A stretch of DNA of 64,000 bases from contig NZ_FYDL01000016.1 of the NCBI RefSeq assembly GCF_900187505.1, positions 62,001 to 126,000 on the forward strand. The letters are read 5' to 3'. The stretch comes from Pseudomonas sp. Irchel s3h17. GTDB lineage: Bacteria > Pseudomonadota > Gammaproteobacteria > Pseudomonadales > Pseudomonadaceae. Numbering within the stretch: the first letter of the stretch is position 1; each line of letters begins with the position of its first letter. The position numbers and the translations under genes are program-made. Positions 30,123-38,560 of the stretch are shown in pieces. The notes below the pieces were generated by a model, which did no database searches, was not told the origin of the DNA, and worked only from the letters and a program-made list of their open reading frames with translations.

Positions 30123-30788
30123 TCAGTCGCCTGTGGAAAGCCCATGCTTGTGTGCGTAGGCGTACAGATCTATGCGGTTCGTCAGGCCCAGCTTGCTGTA
30201 GATCGATGTCAAATGGTTGCGCAGGGTGTGCTCGCTGATGTGCAGCCTCTCGGCCACCAACTTGCCAGGGGCTGAGGGGGCGCTGGCCAGCGATGCAATG
30301 GTCTGGTGCTCGCGGCGCGTTAGCTTGGCGATTTTTTGCTGCTCCGGGTCTTTATCGCGCTCGGCTTTGTTGCGGGCCAGCTCAAGAAAGATACGGCTGG
30401 TCGCATTGCGGTCAATCCAGAGTTCGCCGTCATGCACTTTTTCTATGGCTTTGAGCAATGTGGAGGCGGATGCCGACTCCCGTTTATCCACCACGCCACG
30501 TGCGCCCGCCAGCACCGCACGGTCATGCAGCGCCACGTCGCTCGACCCTGTCACTACCAGAATCTTGGCTTTGGTCTGGCTGTGCAAGTCGGCCAGTGAC
30601 TCGATACAGTCCTCGCCGTCCAGGTCCAGCACCACCACATCTGCCGTGTATTGGTGCAGCGAAAGCAGGTATTGCGCCACCGACGTCGCCGAACCCACCA
30701 GCGCCAACTTCGGTTGAGCGCTTTCCACCAGACGCTCAAGGCCCCAGGCCACGAGCGGCAAAGCGACTAACTGGACTTGAATTGGCAT
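30123..30788 (-). CDS. NarL/LuxR-type response regulator with atypical receiver
   Basis: A 221-residue protein. The C-terminal 60 residues are a LuxR-type helix-turn-helix (LTRREHQTIASLASA, VAERLHISEHTLRNHLTSIY, KLGLTNRIDLYAYA). The N-terminal domain follows a receiver fold with Asp55 in VVVLDLDGED and Lys in GVVDKRES, but the usual acidic pair at the end of the first strand is missing (QLVALPLVAWGLERL). It may therefore be regulated without normal Mg-dependent phosphorylation. No histidine kinase lies nearby. It diverges from a small PilZ gene and the large adhesin, so control of surface attachment is a reasonable guess only. Confidence 0.8.
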   Translation of the reverse strand: MPIQVQLVALPLVAWGLERLVESAQPKLALVGSATSVAQYLLSLHQYTADVVVLDLDGEDCIESLADLHSQTKAKILVVTGSSDVALHDRAVLAGARGVVDKRESASASTLLKAIEKVHDGELWIDRNATSRIFLELARNKAERDKDPEQQKIAKLTRREHQTIASLASAPSAPGKLVAERLHISEHTLRNHLTSIYSKLGLTNRIDLYAYAHKHGLSTGD

Positions 30789-30877
30789 GCGGGCTGCTGC
30801 CTCTTTAGGCGGGTTGTGTTAGCTGCTCATGATAGCAATCGTTGCAGCCTGTCGCTTTTTTCTATAGCGCTTCAGGC

Positions 30878-30926
30878 ATCCCCTCCCATGACATTTGTCC
30901 CGTAAAACACTGTTTTCATGGGGGAT
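30878..30926. promoter_or_regulatory. Inverted repeat in the regulator-PilZ intergenic region
   Basis: ATCCCCTCCCATGA and TCATGGGGGAT face each other across 24 bases in a divergent promoter region. It could be an operator or an mRNA hairpin; no T tract follows. Confidence 0.35.
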
Positions 30927-30991
30927 TGACTCCCAGAAAAAAGGGATAGCGCGCTCATGTAAAAAACAGCGGCCGTTTTTAGACTGCAGCC

Positions 30992-31279
30992 ATGAAAGAC
31001 GCATACCGAACTGAGCCCCGTGAACAAGTCACCCTGTCGCTGCAACTGACCGGCGGGAGCCAAGGTGTCACCCGTGACATCAGCGCCTCCGGTTTGTATT
31101 TCGAAACCGATAGCGAGCAGCAGGTGGGTAGCTTGATTGACTTCGAGATCGAACTCGACACCCCCGGCGGCCCCATGAAGTTCAAGGCGCAAGGACAAAT
31201 CGTGCGCATTGAGCCACAGGGCGGCAGGACCGGGGCGGGCGTGAAGCTGCTGGCCAGCCGGCTGGTGCCGGTGGAGTGA
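30992..31279 (+). CDS. Single-domain PilZ protein
   Basis: A 95-residue stand-alone PilZ domain. Both halves of the c-di-GMP signature are intact: RxxxR in YRTEPREQV and DxSxxG in TRDISASGLYFET. It should therefore bind c-di-GMP. No other domain or membrane segment is present, so it probably acts by contacting a partner. It lies 88 bases upstream of the giant adhesin gene on the same strand, with a weak terminator between them, suggesting a possible link between c-di-GMP and adhesion. The ribosome-binding site is poor. Confidence 0.82.
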   Translation: MKDAYRTEPREQVTLSLQLTGGSQGVTRDISASGLYFETDSEQQVGSLIDFEIELDTPGGPMKFKAQGQIVRIEPQGGRTGAGVKLLASRLVPVE

Positions 31280-31308
31280 GCTGTTCGTGGGTTGAGGAAG
31301 AATCGGCT

Positions 31309-31338
31309 TGTGGCTGTTGGCGGCCACAGCGGTTTTTT
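31309..31338 (+). terminator. Possible terminator after the PilZ gene
   Basis: TGTGGC and GCCACA pair around an eight-base loop, followed by GCGG and six T. The stem is short and separated from the T tract. Confidence 0.35.
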
Positions 31339-31367
31339 ACTCGGAGTGACATTCTTGGGAGAAAGAC

Positions 31368-34300
31368 ATGGCTAGCACCACTACTACCAGCGGCGGAACC
31401 GTTACCTCGTTTTCCAACACGCCCCAGGCGAAGGATGACATCTTCACCACCACTGAAGAATTGTTGGGGGTCGTGTATTGGGACGTCATGTCTAATGACC
31501 TCGGCGGCAACGCGAAGACACTCTGGTCACTCGACAACGCGGAAAGTCTTTCTACTGCCACCAAGTCTTATGCTCCGGCCGACCTCCTGACCCAGGATAC
31601 GGTGAGGGCTGAGGCGACGAGTTCTGACACCAGTTTGAATGGTGCAAAGATCTGGATCACCTCGGACGGGAAGGTCGGCTACGACGCCGCTACTTTGTCG
31701 TGTGCTTTCAAGGTACAACTCCAGGCGCTTGCTGCTGGTGAGCTCCTGACGGACAGCTTTACCTATGCGATTCGTCTCGGCAACGGAACGCTCGGTTGGG
31801 CCACCGCGACGGTGCAGTTTTCGGGCGTGAATGATGGTGTGACGATGAGCATCGGCGCGCAGGCCGGCATGGTGACCGAAGACGCCGTTACCACTGCGAG
31901 CACGACCGACTCGCTGACGGCCAGCGGCACGATTGCCTTTAACGACGTCGACCTGAGCGACACGCACACGGCGACGTTCGCGCCGGCGGGGGACAACATT
32001 TCTTATCTTGGTACGTTCGCGCTCTCGCCGGTAAGCGAAGCCGCGAACGAGGCCAACGGTTCGGTGCAATGGACGTACAACCTGAGCAATGCGGCGGCGC
32101 AGTACTTGGCCCAGGGACAGACAGTTACCGAAACTTACCGGGTCACCATCAGCGATAGTCATGGTTTGTCGGTAACGCAGAATGTGATCATCTCCATCAC
32201 CGGCACCAATGACGCGCCGACGGTGACGGCGGCAGAGGTCGAAAGCGGTGCGGTGGCCGAAGACGGCACCACGGTGGCCGGCGGCAGCTTCGCCTTCGGC
32301 GACGTGGACCTGGCCGATGACGCGCATGTGGCCAGCGTGAGCGCGCCGGCCGGTACGCTGGGTACGCTGGTGGCCAATGTGAGCGTCGAGAGCACAGGCG
32401 GCGCTGTGGGCAGCGTGGGCTGGACCTATACGCTGAACAATAGCGCGGCGCAGTACCTGTCCGAGGGCCAGACCAAGACCGAAGTGTTCACGGTGACGCT
32501 GACCGACGACTTCGGGGCGACGGTAACCAAGGACGTGACGATCACCCTCACCGGCACCAACGACCAGCCGACGCTGACCATCGCCGACACGACCGGTGCG
32601 ATGAACGAAGGCAATGCTACGGCCACGCTGAGCGACAGCGGTGCGCTGAGCTTCGCCGATCTGGACAGCAATGACGTAGTGACGGTCAGCCAGACCTCCA
32701 ACAATGACATCGCCTGGAGCGGCGGTACCCTCGATGAGGCGCAGGCCGCCGTGCTGGTGGCGGGCTTCTCGGTCGACCAGGACAGCTGGAACTACAGCAG
32801 CAGCCAGAACCTGGACTTCCTGCGCGCCGGCGAAACCATCAGCTTCTCCTACGCCGTGATGGCCAGCGACGACAGCGGGGCGGGCAACGCGGTCTCGGCG
32901 ACGCAGACGGTGACGATCACCCTCACTGGCAGCAACGACCAGCCGACACTGACCATCACTGACACGATCGGTGCGATGAACGAAGGCAACGCCATGGCCA
33001 CGCTGAGCGACAGCGGTGCGCTGAGCTTCTCGGACCTGGACAGCAATGACGTAGTAACGGTCAGCCAGACCTCCAACGACGACATCGCCTGGAGCGGCGG
33101 TACCCTCGACGCGGCGCAGGCCGCCGCGCTGGTGGCGGGCTTCTCGGTCGATCAGGACAGCTGGAACTACAGCAGCAGCCAGAACCTGGACTTCCTGCGG
33201 GCCGGTGAAACCATCAGTTTCTCCTACGCCGTGGTGGCCAGCGACAACAGCGGCGCGGGCAACGCGGCCTCGGCAGCGCAGACGGTGACGATCACCCTGA
33301 CCGGGACCAACGACCAGCCAACACTGACCATCGCCGACACGATCGGTGCGATGAACGAAGGCAACGCTACGGCCACGCTGAGCGACAGCGGGGTGCTGAG
33401 CTTCGCCGACCTGGACAGCCATGACGTAGTGACGGTCAGCCAGACCTTCAACCACGACCTCACCTGGAACGGCGGTACCCTCGACGCGGCGCAGGCCACG
33501 GCGTTGGTGGCCGGCTTCTCGGTCGATCAGGACAGCTGGAACTACAGCAGCAGCCAGGACCTGGACTTCCTGCGTGCCGGTGAAACCATCAGTTTCTCCT
33601 ACGCCGTGGTGGCCAGCGACAACAGCGGCGCGGGCAACGCGGTCTCGGCGATGCAGACCGTCACCATCACCCTGACCGGCACCAACGACCAGCCGACGCT
33701 GACCATCACCGACACGATCGGTGCAATGAACGAAGGCAATGCTACGGCCACGCTGAGCGACAGCGGTGCGCTGAGCTTCGCCGACTTGGACAGCCATGAC
33801 GTAGTGACGGTCAGCCAGACCTTCAACCACGACATCGCCTGGAGCGGCGGAACCCTCGGTGCGGTACAGGCCGCGGCGCTGGTGGCGGGTTTCTCGGTTG
33901 ATCAGGACAGCTGGAACTACAGCAGCAGTCAGAACCTGGACTTCCTGCGCGCCGGTGAAACCATCAGTTTCTCCTACGCCGTGGTGGCCAGCGATGACAG
34001 CGGCGCGGGCAACGCGGCCTCGGCGACGCAGACGGTGGCGATCACCATTACCGGCAGCAACGACGCGCCAGTGCTCAGTTTCGCGGTGGGCAATGATGCG
34101 GGCGCGGTGCAGGAAGACACCAAGCTCACCGTGAATGGTCAGTTCAGCTCGGCCGACATCGATCACGACGCCACGGCGACATGGAGCATTGCGGGTACGG
34201 ATACGGGCACCTACGGCTCGATCGCAGTGGACAACACCGGCAAGTGGAGCTACACGCTGGCCAATGGCACCAATGGCGTCGCCAGTGCGGTGCAGTCGCT

Positions 34301-37247
34301 GAAGGCTGGAGAGAGTCACGATGAAGTGTTCAGCGTGCAGGTCAGCGATGGCCTGGGCGGCGTAGACACCCAGCTGGTGACCGTCACCGTCACCGGTACC
34401 AATGATGGTCCGGATATCCATCTGGTCACGAGCGACAGTGCGAGCGCGACGCTGACGGAGACTAATGCAGGGCTCACCGCTAGCGGTACGCTGAGCGTCA
34501 ATGATGTCGATCTCTCGGATTCGATCAGCACCTCAATCACAGGAGTGGTTGCAACAGGCACTACTGCAGGGCTTGGCCTGACGAACGCACAACTGCTGAG
34601 CATGCTGAGTGCAACACCTGCTTCCGGCCTGGCGGCTGACAGTGGCGACGCGCACAACCTGATCTGGAGCTTCGATTCCGGCATACAGGCGTTCGACTAT
34701 CTCACTGTCGGCCAGTCCCTGGTGCTGACTTACACGATGCAAAGCGCAGACAACAATGCTGCGTCTGACACACAGACAGTGACAGTGACTATCAACGGCA
34801 CGAACGACGACACGACGGTGCCGACGGTAACGGGCGCCAGCTATGGCACTAACGATGGCACGCTCAAGGCAGCTGAGACGGTGACACTGAACCTGACTTT
34901 CAGCGAGGTCGTACTGGTCACGGGTTCGCCGACGCTCAACCTGAACACCGGCGGGACGGCAAGCTACACGAGCGGCTCGGGCACTAATACGCTGACGTTC
35001 ACTTACACGGTAGGGGCCGGTCAAAATACAGCCGACCTTACCCTGGCTGCGTCCGCATTCACTCTTGGTGGTGCGACGATCAAAGATGCGGCGGGGAACA
35101 ATGCCATTCTTACAGGAGCCAATGGCGTCAATCCAACCGGCACATTGATAGTCGATACTGTTGCACCCGTCGGGGCGGGTGGGGGAGGGAACGGATACTA
35201 CGTTTCAGGTAGCAATGTTTTCACAATAGGTGTGACTGACACTTCAGGTTCAGGCGTGGTGTCAGTGACCGTTCATGATAACCATCTCACTTCTCCTGTC
35301 GCAGACTTCTCTTTAGTGCTGGCTAATGGAACTGCAACCAATGGAAATTGGGCGATAGATGGCGATACCAGCCCCGCTTTAGGAACCTCAGACACTATAG
35401 ATGGACACACTGTCACAGTGACCATGACTGACCTGGCGGGTAACACAAGCACGAGATCAGGAGCTGCTCCGGCGGGTATCGCTGGAGAGGCTATCAACCT
35501 TGCACTGACTGATCCGGCGGTGGGCGCGAGCGACTCTATCGAGGTGACGATAACAGGGATGCCGTCAGGCTGGACACTGAACGCAGGAACCAACAACGGC
35601 GACGGTAGCTGGACAGTGCATACCGACGATCCCGGCTCACTGACGGTGACAACTCCAACTGACTTCGCCGGTGCGCTGGTGCTTGGCGTCAGCATGACCT
35701 GGACCAACGCCGATGGCAGCATTGGCAATACCTTCGTTTCCGACAACGTCGAAGCCTACGCGCCCGGCTCACCGATCTTCGCCTTGTCCACCGACGACAA
35801 CCTGACCGGCTCCAGCGGCGCCGACCTGTTCGTGTTTGCCCAGCCGATCGGCAACAACGTCATTCACAACTTCGATGCGGTGTCGGACAAGATCGACTTG
35901 ATCGGCTTCACGGGCGTCAACGATTTTGCGGATGTGAGTATCGCCAACGACGCGAGCGGCAATGCCGTGCTCAGCATCGGCGCCGACCAGACGATCACTG
36001 TCAAAGGCGTGGATGCGGCGGCGTTGAGCGGGGCCAACTTACTGTTCGATGTGGACCCAGTCACGACTAATGCGGGCACCATCACCATTGCCGACGGCGC
36101 GATCATGCCGTTCGGTGGCAGTATCGACAACAGTGGCACCATCACGCTCGGCTCCACCGGCAGCGGGACCCATCTTGAGATTCTGTTCCGTGGCGCGACG
36201 TTGACCGGTGGCGGGCAAGTGGTTCTGTCCGACAGCGCGCAGAACGTGATCTTTGGTGGCAGCGCGGACACGGTGCTCACCAATGCCGACAACACCATCT
36301 CGGGTGCCGGCCAGTTGGGCGCGGGGCAGATGATGCTGGTCAACGCAGGCCTGATCCTTGCCAGCGGCGTCAATGCGCTGGTGATCGATACCGGTAGCAA
36401 CGCCGTCACCAACACGGGCGTGCTGGAAGCCAGCGGCAGCGGCGGATTGGTGATTGAAAGTGCGCTGGTCAACAGCGGTAGCCTGTGGGCGAACGATGGC
36501 AATATCATCATCCATGCAGATGCCAGCGGCGCGGGAAGCGCGACTATCAGCGGTTCGGCGATGCTCGAATTCGGCGCTGCCTCCGATCAGAACGTGACGT
36601 TCGACAGCGGCGCGGCAGGCACGCTCAAGCTCGATGTGTCGGCGGCGTTCAGTGGCAGCGTCAGCGGTTTTACCGTGGGCGACAAGCTGGACTTCGGCGA
36701 TATTGCGTTCGGCGTCAATACGCAGATCACCTATGCCGCGAATGACACAGGCACCGGCGGCATGCTGATCGTGAGCGACGGCGCGCATGTAGCGCAGGTC
36801 GCGCTGAGTGACCAATACGCGGCGGCGGGCTTGCAGGCGAACGCCGAGGGCAGCGGCAGTGAGCTGGCCTACGATGCAGCGGCGGCAAACCACACGATGC
36901 TGGGCGGCCTGGCCAACGACATTCTGGTCGGCGGCGCGGGTGACGATCTGTTCTTCGGCGGGCTGGGCAACGACACGCTCAACGGCGGCCTCGGCAACGA
37001 TACCTTCGTGTTTGCTGCCGCGGGCTTCGGCAACGACTCGATCCGGGGCTTCGACGCCAATCCGGCCGGAGGGCAGGACTTGCTCAATATCGCGGGGCTG
37101 GGGATCAGCAGCGAGACGTTCGCTGCCAACGTGAGCATTGCGACTGAGGGGGCGGACACGGTGATTGGGATCGGAGTGGAGTCTATTCGCCTTGTCGGTG
37201 TTAGCAGTGAAGGTATCGATCAGGCGGACTTTATCCTGACGGTATGA
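31368..37247 (+). CDS. Giant VCBS-repeat/RTX adhesin, type I secreted
   Basis: A 1,959-residue acidic repetitive protein without an N-terminal Sec signal. Residues ~150-1150 are VCBS-type domains, each ending in a TITLTGTNDxPTLT-like strand, including four almost identical 125-residue units at ~396-895. Next come Ig-like blocks (PTVTGASYGTNDGTL, GTLIVDTVAP), then an IHNFDAVSDKIDLIGF segment and a pectate-lyase-like repetitive stretch. The C-terminus has RTX-like nonapeptides (LGGLANDILVGGAGDDLFFG, GGLGNDTLNGGLGNDTF) and a final FILTV, the usual type I secretion signal layout. It should bind calcium and mediate adhesion or biofilm formation. No LapG-type retention module or ABC exporter is seen here, so it is probably released by a transporter encoded elsewhere. 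GGGAG precedes the ATG. Confidence 0.88.
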   Translation: MASTTTTSGGTVTSFSNTPQAKDDIFTTTEELLGVVYWDVMSNDLGGNAKTLWSLDNAESLSTATKSYAPADLLTQDTVRAEATSSDTSLNGAKIWITSDGKVGYDAATLSCAFKVQLQALAAGELLTDSFTYAIRLGNGTLGWATATVQFSGVNDGVTMSIGAQAGMVTEDAVTTASTTDSLTASGTIAFNDVDLSDTHTATFAPAGDNISYLGTFALSPVSEAANEANGSVQWTYNLSNAAAQYLAQGQTVTETYRVTISDSHGLSVTQNVIISITGTNDAPTVTAAEVESGAVAEDGTTVAGGSFAFGDVDLADDAHVASVSAPAGTLGTLVANVSVESTGGAVGSVGWTYTLNNSAAQYLSEGQTKTEVFTVTLTDDFGATVTKDVTITLTGTNDQPTLTIADTTGAMNEGNATATLSDSGALSFADLDSNDVVTVSQTSNNDIAWSGGTLDEAQAAVLVAGFSVDQDSWNYSSSQNLDFLRAGETISFSYAVMASDDSGAGNAVSATQTVTITLTGSNDQPTLTITDTIGAMNEGNAMATLSDSGALSFSDLDSNDVVTVSQTSNDDIAWSGGTLDAAQAAALVAGFSVDQDSWNYSSSQNLDFLRAGETISFSYAVVASDNSGAGNAASAAQTVTITLTGTNDQPTLTIADTIGAMNEGNATATLSDSGVLSFADLDSHDVVTVSQTFNHDLTWNGGTLDAAQATALVAGFSVDQDSWNYSSSQDLDFLRAGETISFSYAVVASDNSGAGNAVSAMQTVTITLTGTNDQPTLTITDTIGAMNEGNATATLSDSGALSFADLDSHDVVTVSQTFNHDIAWSGGTLGAVQAAALVAGFSVDQDSWNYSSSQNLDFLRAGETISFSYAVVASDDSGAGNAASATQTVAITITGSNDAPVLSFAVGNDAGAVQEDTKLTVNGQFSSADIDHDATATWSIAGTDTGTYGSIAVDNTGKWSYTLANGTNGVASAVQSLKAGESHDEVFSVQVSDGLGGVDTQLVTVTVTGTNDGPDIHLVTSDSASATLTETNAGLTASGTLSVNDVDLSDSISTSITGVVATGTTAGLGLTNAQLLSMLSATPASGLAADSGDAHNLIWSFDSGIQAFDYLTVGQSLVLTYTMQSADNNAASDTQTVTVTINGTNDDTTVPTVTGASYGTNDGTLKAAETVTLNLTFSEVVLVTGSPTLNLNTGGTASYTSGSGTNTLTFTYTVGAGQNTADLTLAASAFTLGGATIKDAAGNNAILTGANGVNPTGTLIVDTVAPVGAGGGGNGYYVSGSNVFTIGVTDTSGSGVVSVTVHDNHLTSPVADFSLVLANGTATNGNWAIDGDTSPALGTSDTIDGHTVTVTMTDLAGNTSTRSGAAPAGIAGEAINLALTDPAVGASDSIEVTITGMPSGWTLNAGTNNGDGSWTVHTDDPGSLTVTTPTDFAGALVLGVSMTWTNADGSIGNTFVSDNVEAYAPGSPIFALSTDDNLTGSSGADLFVFAQPIGNNVIHNFDAVSDKIDLIGFTGVNDFADVSIANDASGNAVLSIGADQTITVKGVDAAALSGANLLFDVDPVTTNAGTITIADGAIMPFGGSIDNSGTITLGSTGSGTHLEILFRGATLTGGGQVVLSDSAQNVIFGGSADTVLTNADNTISGAGQLGAGQMMLVNAGLILASGVNALVIDTGSNAVTNTGVLEASGSGGLVIESALVNSGSLWANDGNIIIHADASGAGSATISGSAMLEFGAASDQNVTFDSGAAGTLKLDVSAAFSGSVSGFTVGDKLDFGDIAFGVNTQITYAANDTGTGGMLIVSDGAHVAQVALSDQYAAAGLQANAEGSGSELAYDAAAANHTMLGGLANDILVGGAGDDLFFGGLGNDTLNGGLGNDTFVFAAAGFGNDSIRGFDANPAGGQDLLNIAGLGISSETFAANVSIATEGADTVIGIGVESIRLVGVSSEGIDQADFILTV
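32553..34052 (+). repeat. Four 375-bp tandem repeats inside the adhesin gene
   Basis: Units start at 32553, 32928, 33303 and 33678, each exactly 375 bases (125 codons), differing by scattered substitutions such as SNDVV/SHDVV and NDDIAW/NHDLTW. A related but divergent unit begins at 34053. Confidence 0.95.
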
Positions 37248-37283
37248 TGCTTTTGCTGCTGGCCGTACGTTGCTACGCGGTTG

Positions 37284-37318
37284 CAGACCCGTCGCGGATA
37301 AAACCGCGATGGGGTCTG
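37284..37318. repeat. Hairpin after the adhesin gene
   Basis: CAGACCC-GTCGCGG and CCGCGAT-GGGGTCTG pair around ATAAAA. It may act as a terminator or be another small palindromic element. The following ~245 bases up to the direct repeat at 37567 show nothing I recognise. Confidence 0.55.
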
Positions 37319-37566
37319 TACGAGGTGTTTTTCTCGTCATTCCACCGGGAACGAGGGGGAGCGCCTTTGGAGGCCATGCAGTCTCCTTTCTCGGGTACTG
37401 CACGAGCAGGGTGAGTGCGGGGTGATGCTCAATGCCTGTCTGCAGGAAAGACTCAGCTATGTAATAGAGGGGGAGGCGGGGCAAACGTTTATCAGGAATG
37501 AGGCACAAGGGTGTGCAGGTTCGTGCCAGGCCGGTCTTGAGCGCTTGGGTCAGACGGTTAAGGGGG

Positions 37567-37613
37567 GGCTTCTTGGTCGAATGTGATGAGTAATGGTCGG
37601 TAGGCAGTTCCCG
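37567..37613. repeat. Direct repeat flanking parDE, copy 1
   Basis: Begins GGCTTCTTGGTC and continues ATGGTCGGTAGGC. It matches the copy at 38257 at roughly four of five positions over about 45 bases, in the same orientation. Confidence 0.7.
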
Positions 37614-37631
37614 TTAAGCAGGTGCCAACCG

Positions 37632-37922
37632 TTACAGATACAGCGGTGCATCCATCCGATCATGCAAGATACGAATGATCGCAATCCCGTAAACTGTGAT
37701 CCGGAAGTAAATCATATGCCGCTCAACACTGCGGCGGCGATAACCGGAGCGGATCTGGTCGCAGGCCGATGCTGTTTTGGGCCGTTGCGCTAACTCCGTA
37801 AAAGCGGCCGTCATGATGTCGATGTAACGGTTAGCCTGAGCTACATCCCACTGCTGGACAGTGTAAACCCAGATCCCCTCAAGATCCCGCTCGGCAGCAG
37901 GCGTTAGACGATATTCAGCCAT
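37632..37922 (-). CDS. parE: ParE/RelE-family toxin
   Basis: A 96-residue toxin of the RelE/ParE superfamily: YRLTPAAERDLEGIWVYT at the N-terminus, RPKTASACDQIRSGYRRRSVERHM in the middle (read in two parts) and YGIAIIRILHDRMD at the C-terminus, which is the usual ParE ending. ParE toxins poison DNA gyrase. The start overlaps the antitoxin stop by eight bases, the standard antitoxin-first arrangement. The pair sits alone between the adhesin and the capsule locus, with imperfect direct repeats on both sides. Confidence 0.88.
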   Translation of the reverse strand: MAEYRLTPAAERDLEGIWVYTVQQWDVAQANRYIDIMTAAFTELAQRPKTASACDQIRSGYRRRSVERHMIYFRITVYGIAIIRILHDRMDAPLYL

Positions 37923-38160
37923 GCGCGGTCAGCATCCGCCGCTTGAATGCTTCGGAGTCGAATTGACGGGGTTTGCCACTGGATTCCCCCTCTCTCAGTG
38001 CTGCGCGAATAGCCTCAACCTCGGCGCTTCGCTCTTGTTCGCGCCGGATCAGGTCGCGGATGTATTCGCTGTCATTGGTGTAATGACCCGCTTCGATCTG
38101 AGCCTTGATCCAGCTGTCCTGTTGGTCGGTCACAGTGATGGTTTTTCGCACGGTTGCCAT
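37915..38160 (-). CDS. parD: ParD-family antitoxin
   Basis: An 81-residue ribbon-helix-helix antitoxin: RKTITVTDQQDSWIKAQI forms the DNA-binding strand and first helix, and SEYIRDLIRREQERSAEVEA the second helix. The C-terminal tail (SSGKPRQFDSEAFKRRML) is the toxin-binding part in this family. It should repress its own promoter together with ParE. Downstream ParE is translationally coupled. Confidence 0.88.
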   Translation of the reverse strand: MATVRKTITVTDQQDSWIKAQIEAGHYTNDSEYIRDLIRREQERSAEVEAIRAALREGESSGKPRQFDSEAFKRRMLTAHG

Positions 38161-38256
38161 GATTGAGCCTCCTGGGCAGTAATCAATGGTGTGAAATTAT
38201 CATACTATTGGTGCGGAATCGAGAATGCGTGGGCGCTTGTTTCTTCATGCGCAGAA

Positions 38257-38303
38257 GGCTTCTTGGTCTAGTGCGGTGAGTGATGGTCAGTAGGCTGCCC
38301 CTC
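38257..38303. repeat. Direct repeat flanking parDE, copy 2
   Basis: GGCTTCTTGGTC, then ATGGTCAGTAGGC, parallels copy 1 at 37567. The two copies lie 690 bases apart and bracket the toxin-antitoxin pair. Confidence 0.7.
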
Positions 38304-38560
38304 AACAGAGTCTCGCCATGTGAACCATCTCGAACATTTCATGCGGTAGCCACTGCTTAGTGTTTTCCCTTGCCGTCCAGACCGCGTATTATTCCGACAT
38401 ATTTTCTGAAGACCTCCTGCGCCCAGCGTTTAGGGACAGCCTTGCTTTCAACAGGTGCTTGGCAAGGTAACCTCCAGATCACAGAATAATCCTCAGGTAA
38501 CGTTTAACGACTTGCCCAAAATATATCGGCCAGGCATGCGGCTGTCCGCAGGATGGGACG
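38304..38560. other. Low-GC spacer upstream of the polyketide synthase gene
   Basis: No gene is seen from the parD start (38160) to 38560. The stretch is visibly richer in A+T than its surroundings and must hold the promoter of the synthase gene; I cannot pick a convincing -35/-10 pair. Confidence 0.4.

Noticed and set aside
31527..34421. A 964-codon minus-strand open frame opposite the adhesin
   Set aside because: The repetitive adhesin produces a repetitive antisense frame; there is no ribosome-binding site and no family similarity.
37590..38300. ops/JUMPstart antitermination element (CGGTAG inside the direct repeats)
   Set aside because: Only six bases fit the consensus, the second copy reads CAGTAG, and copy 1 is far from the capsule genes.
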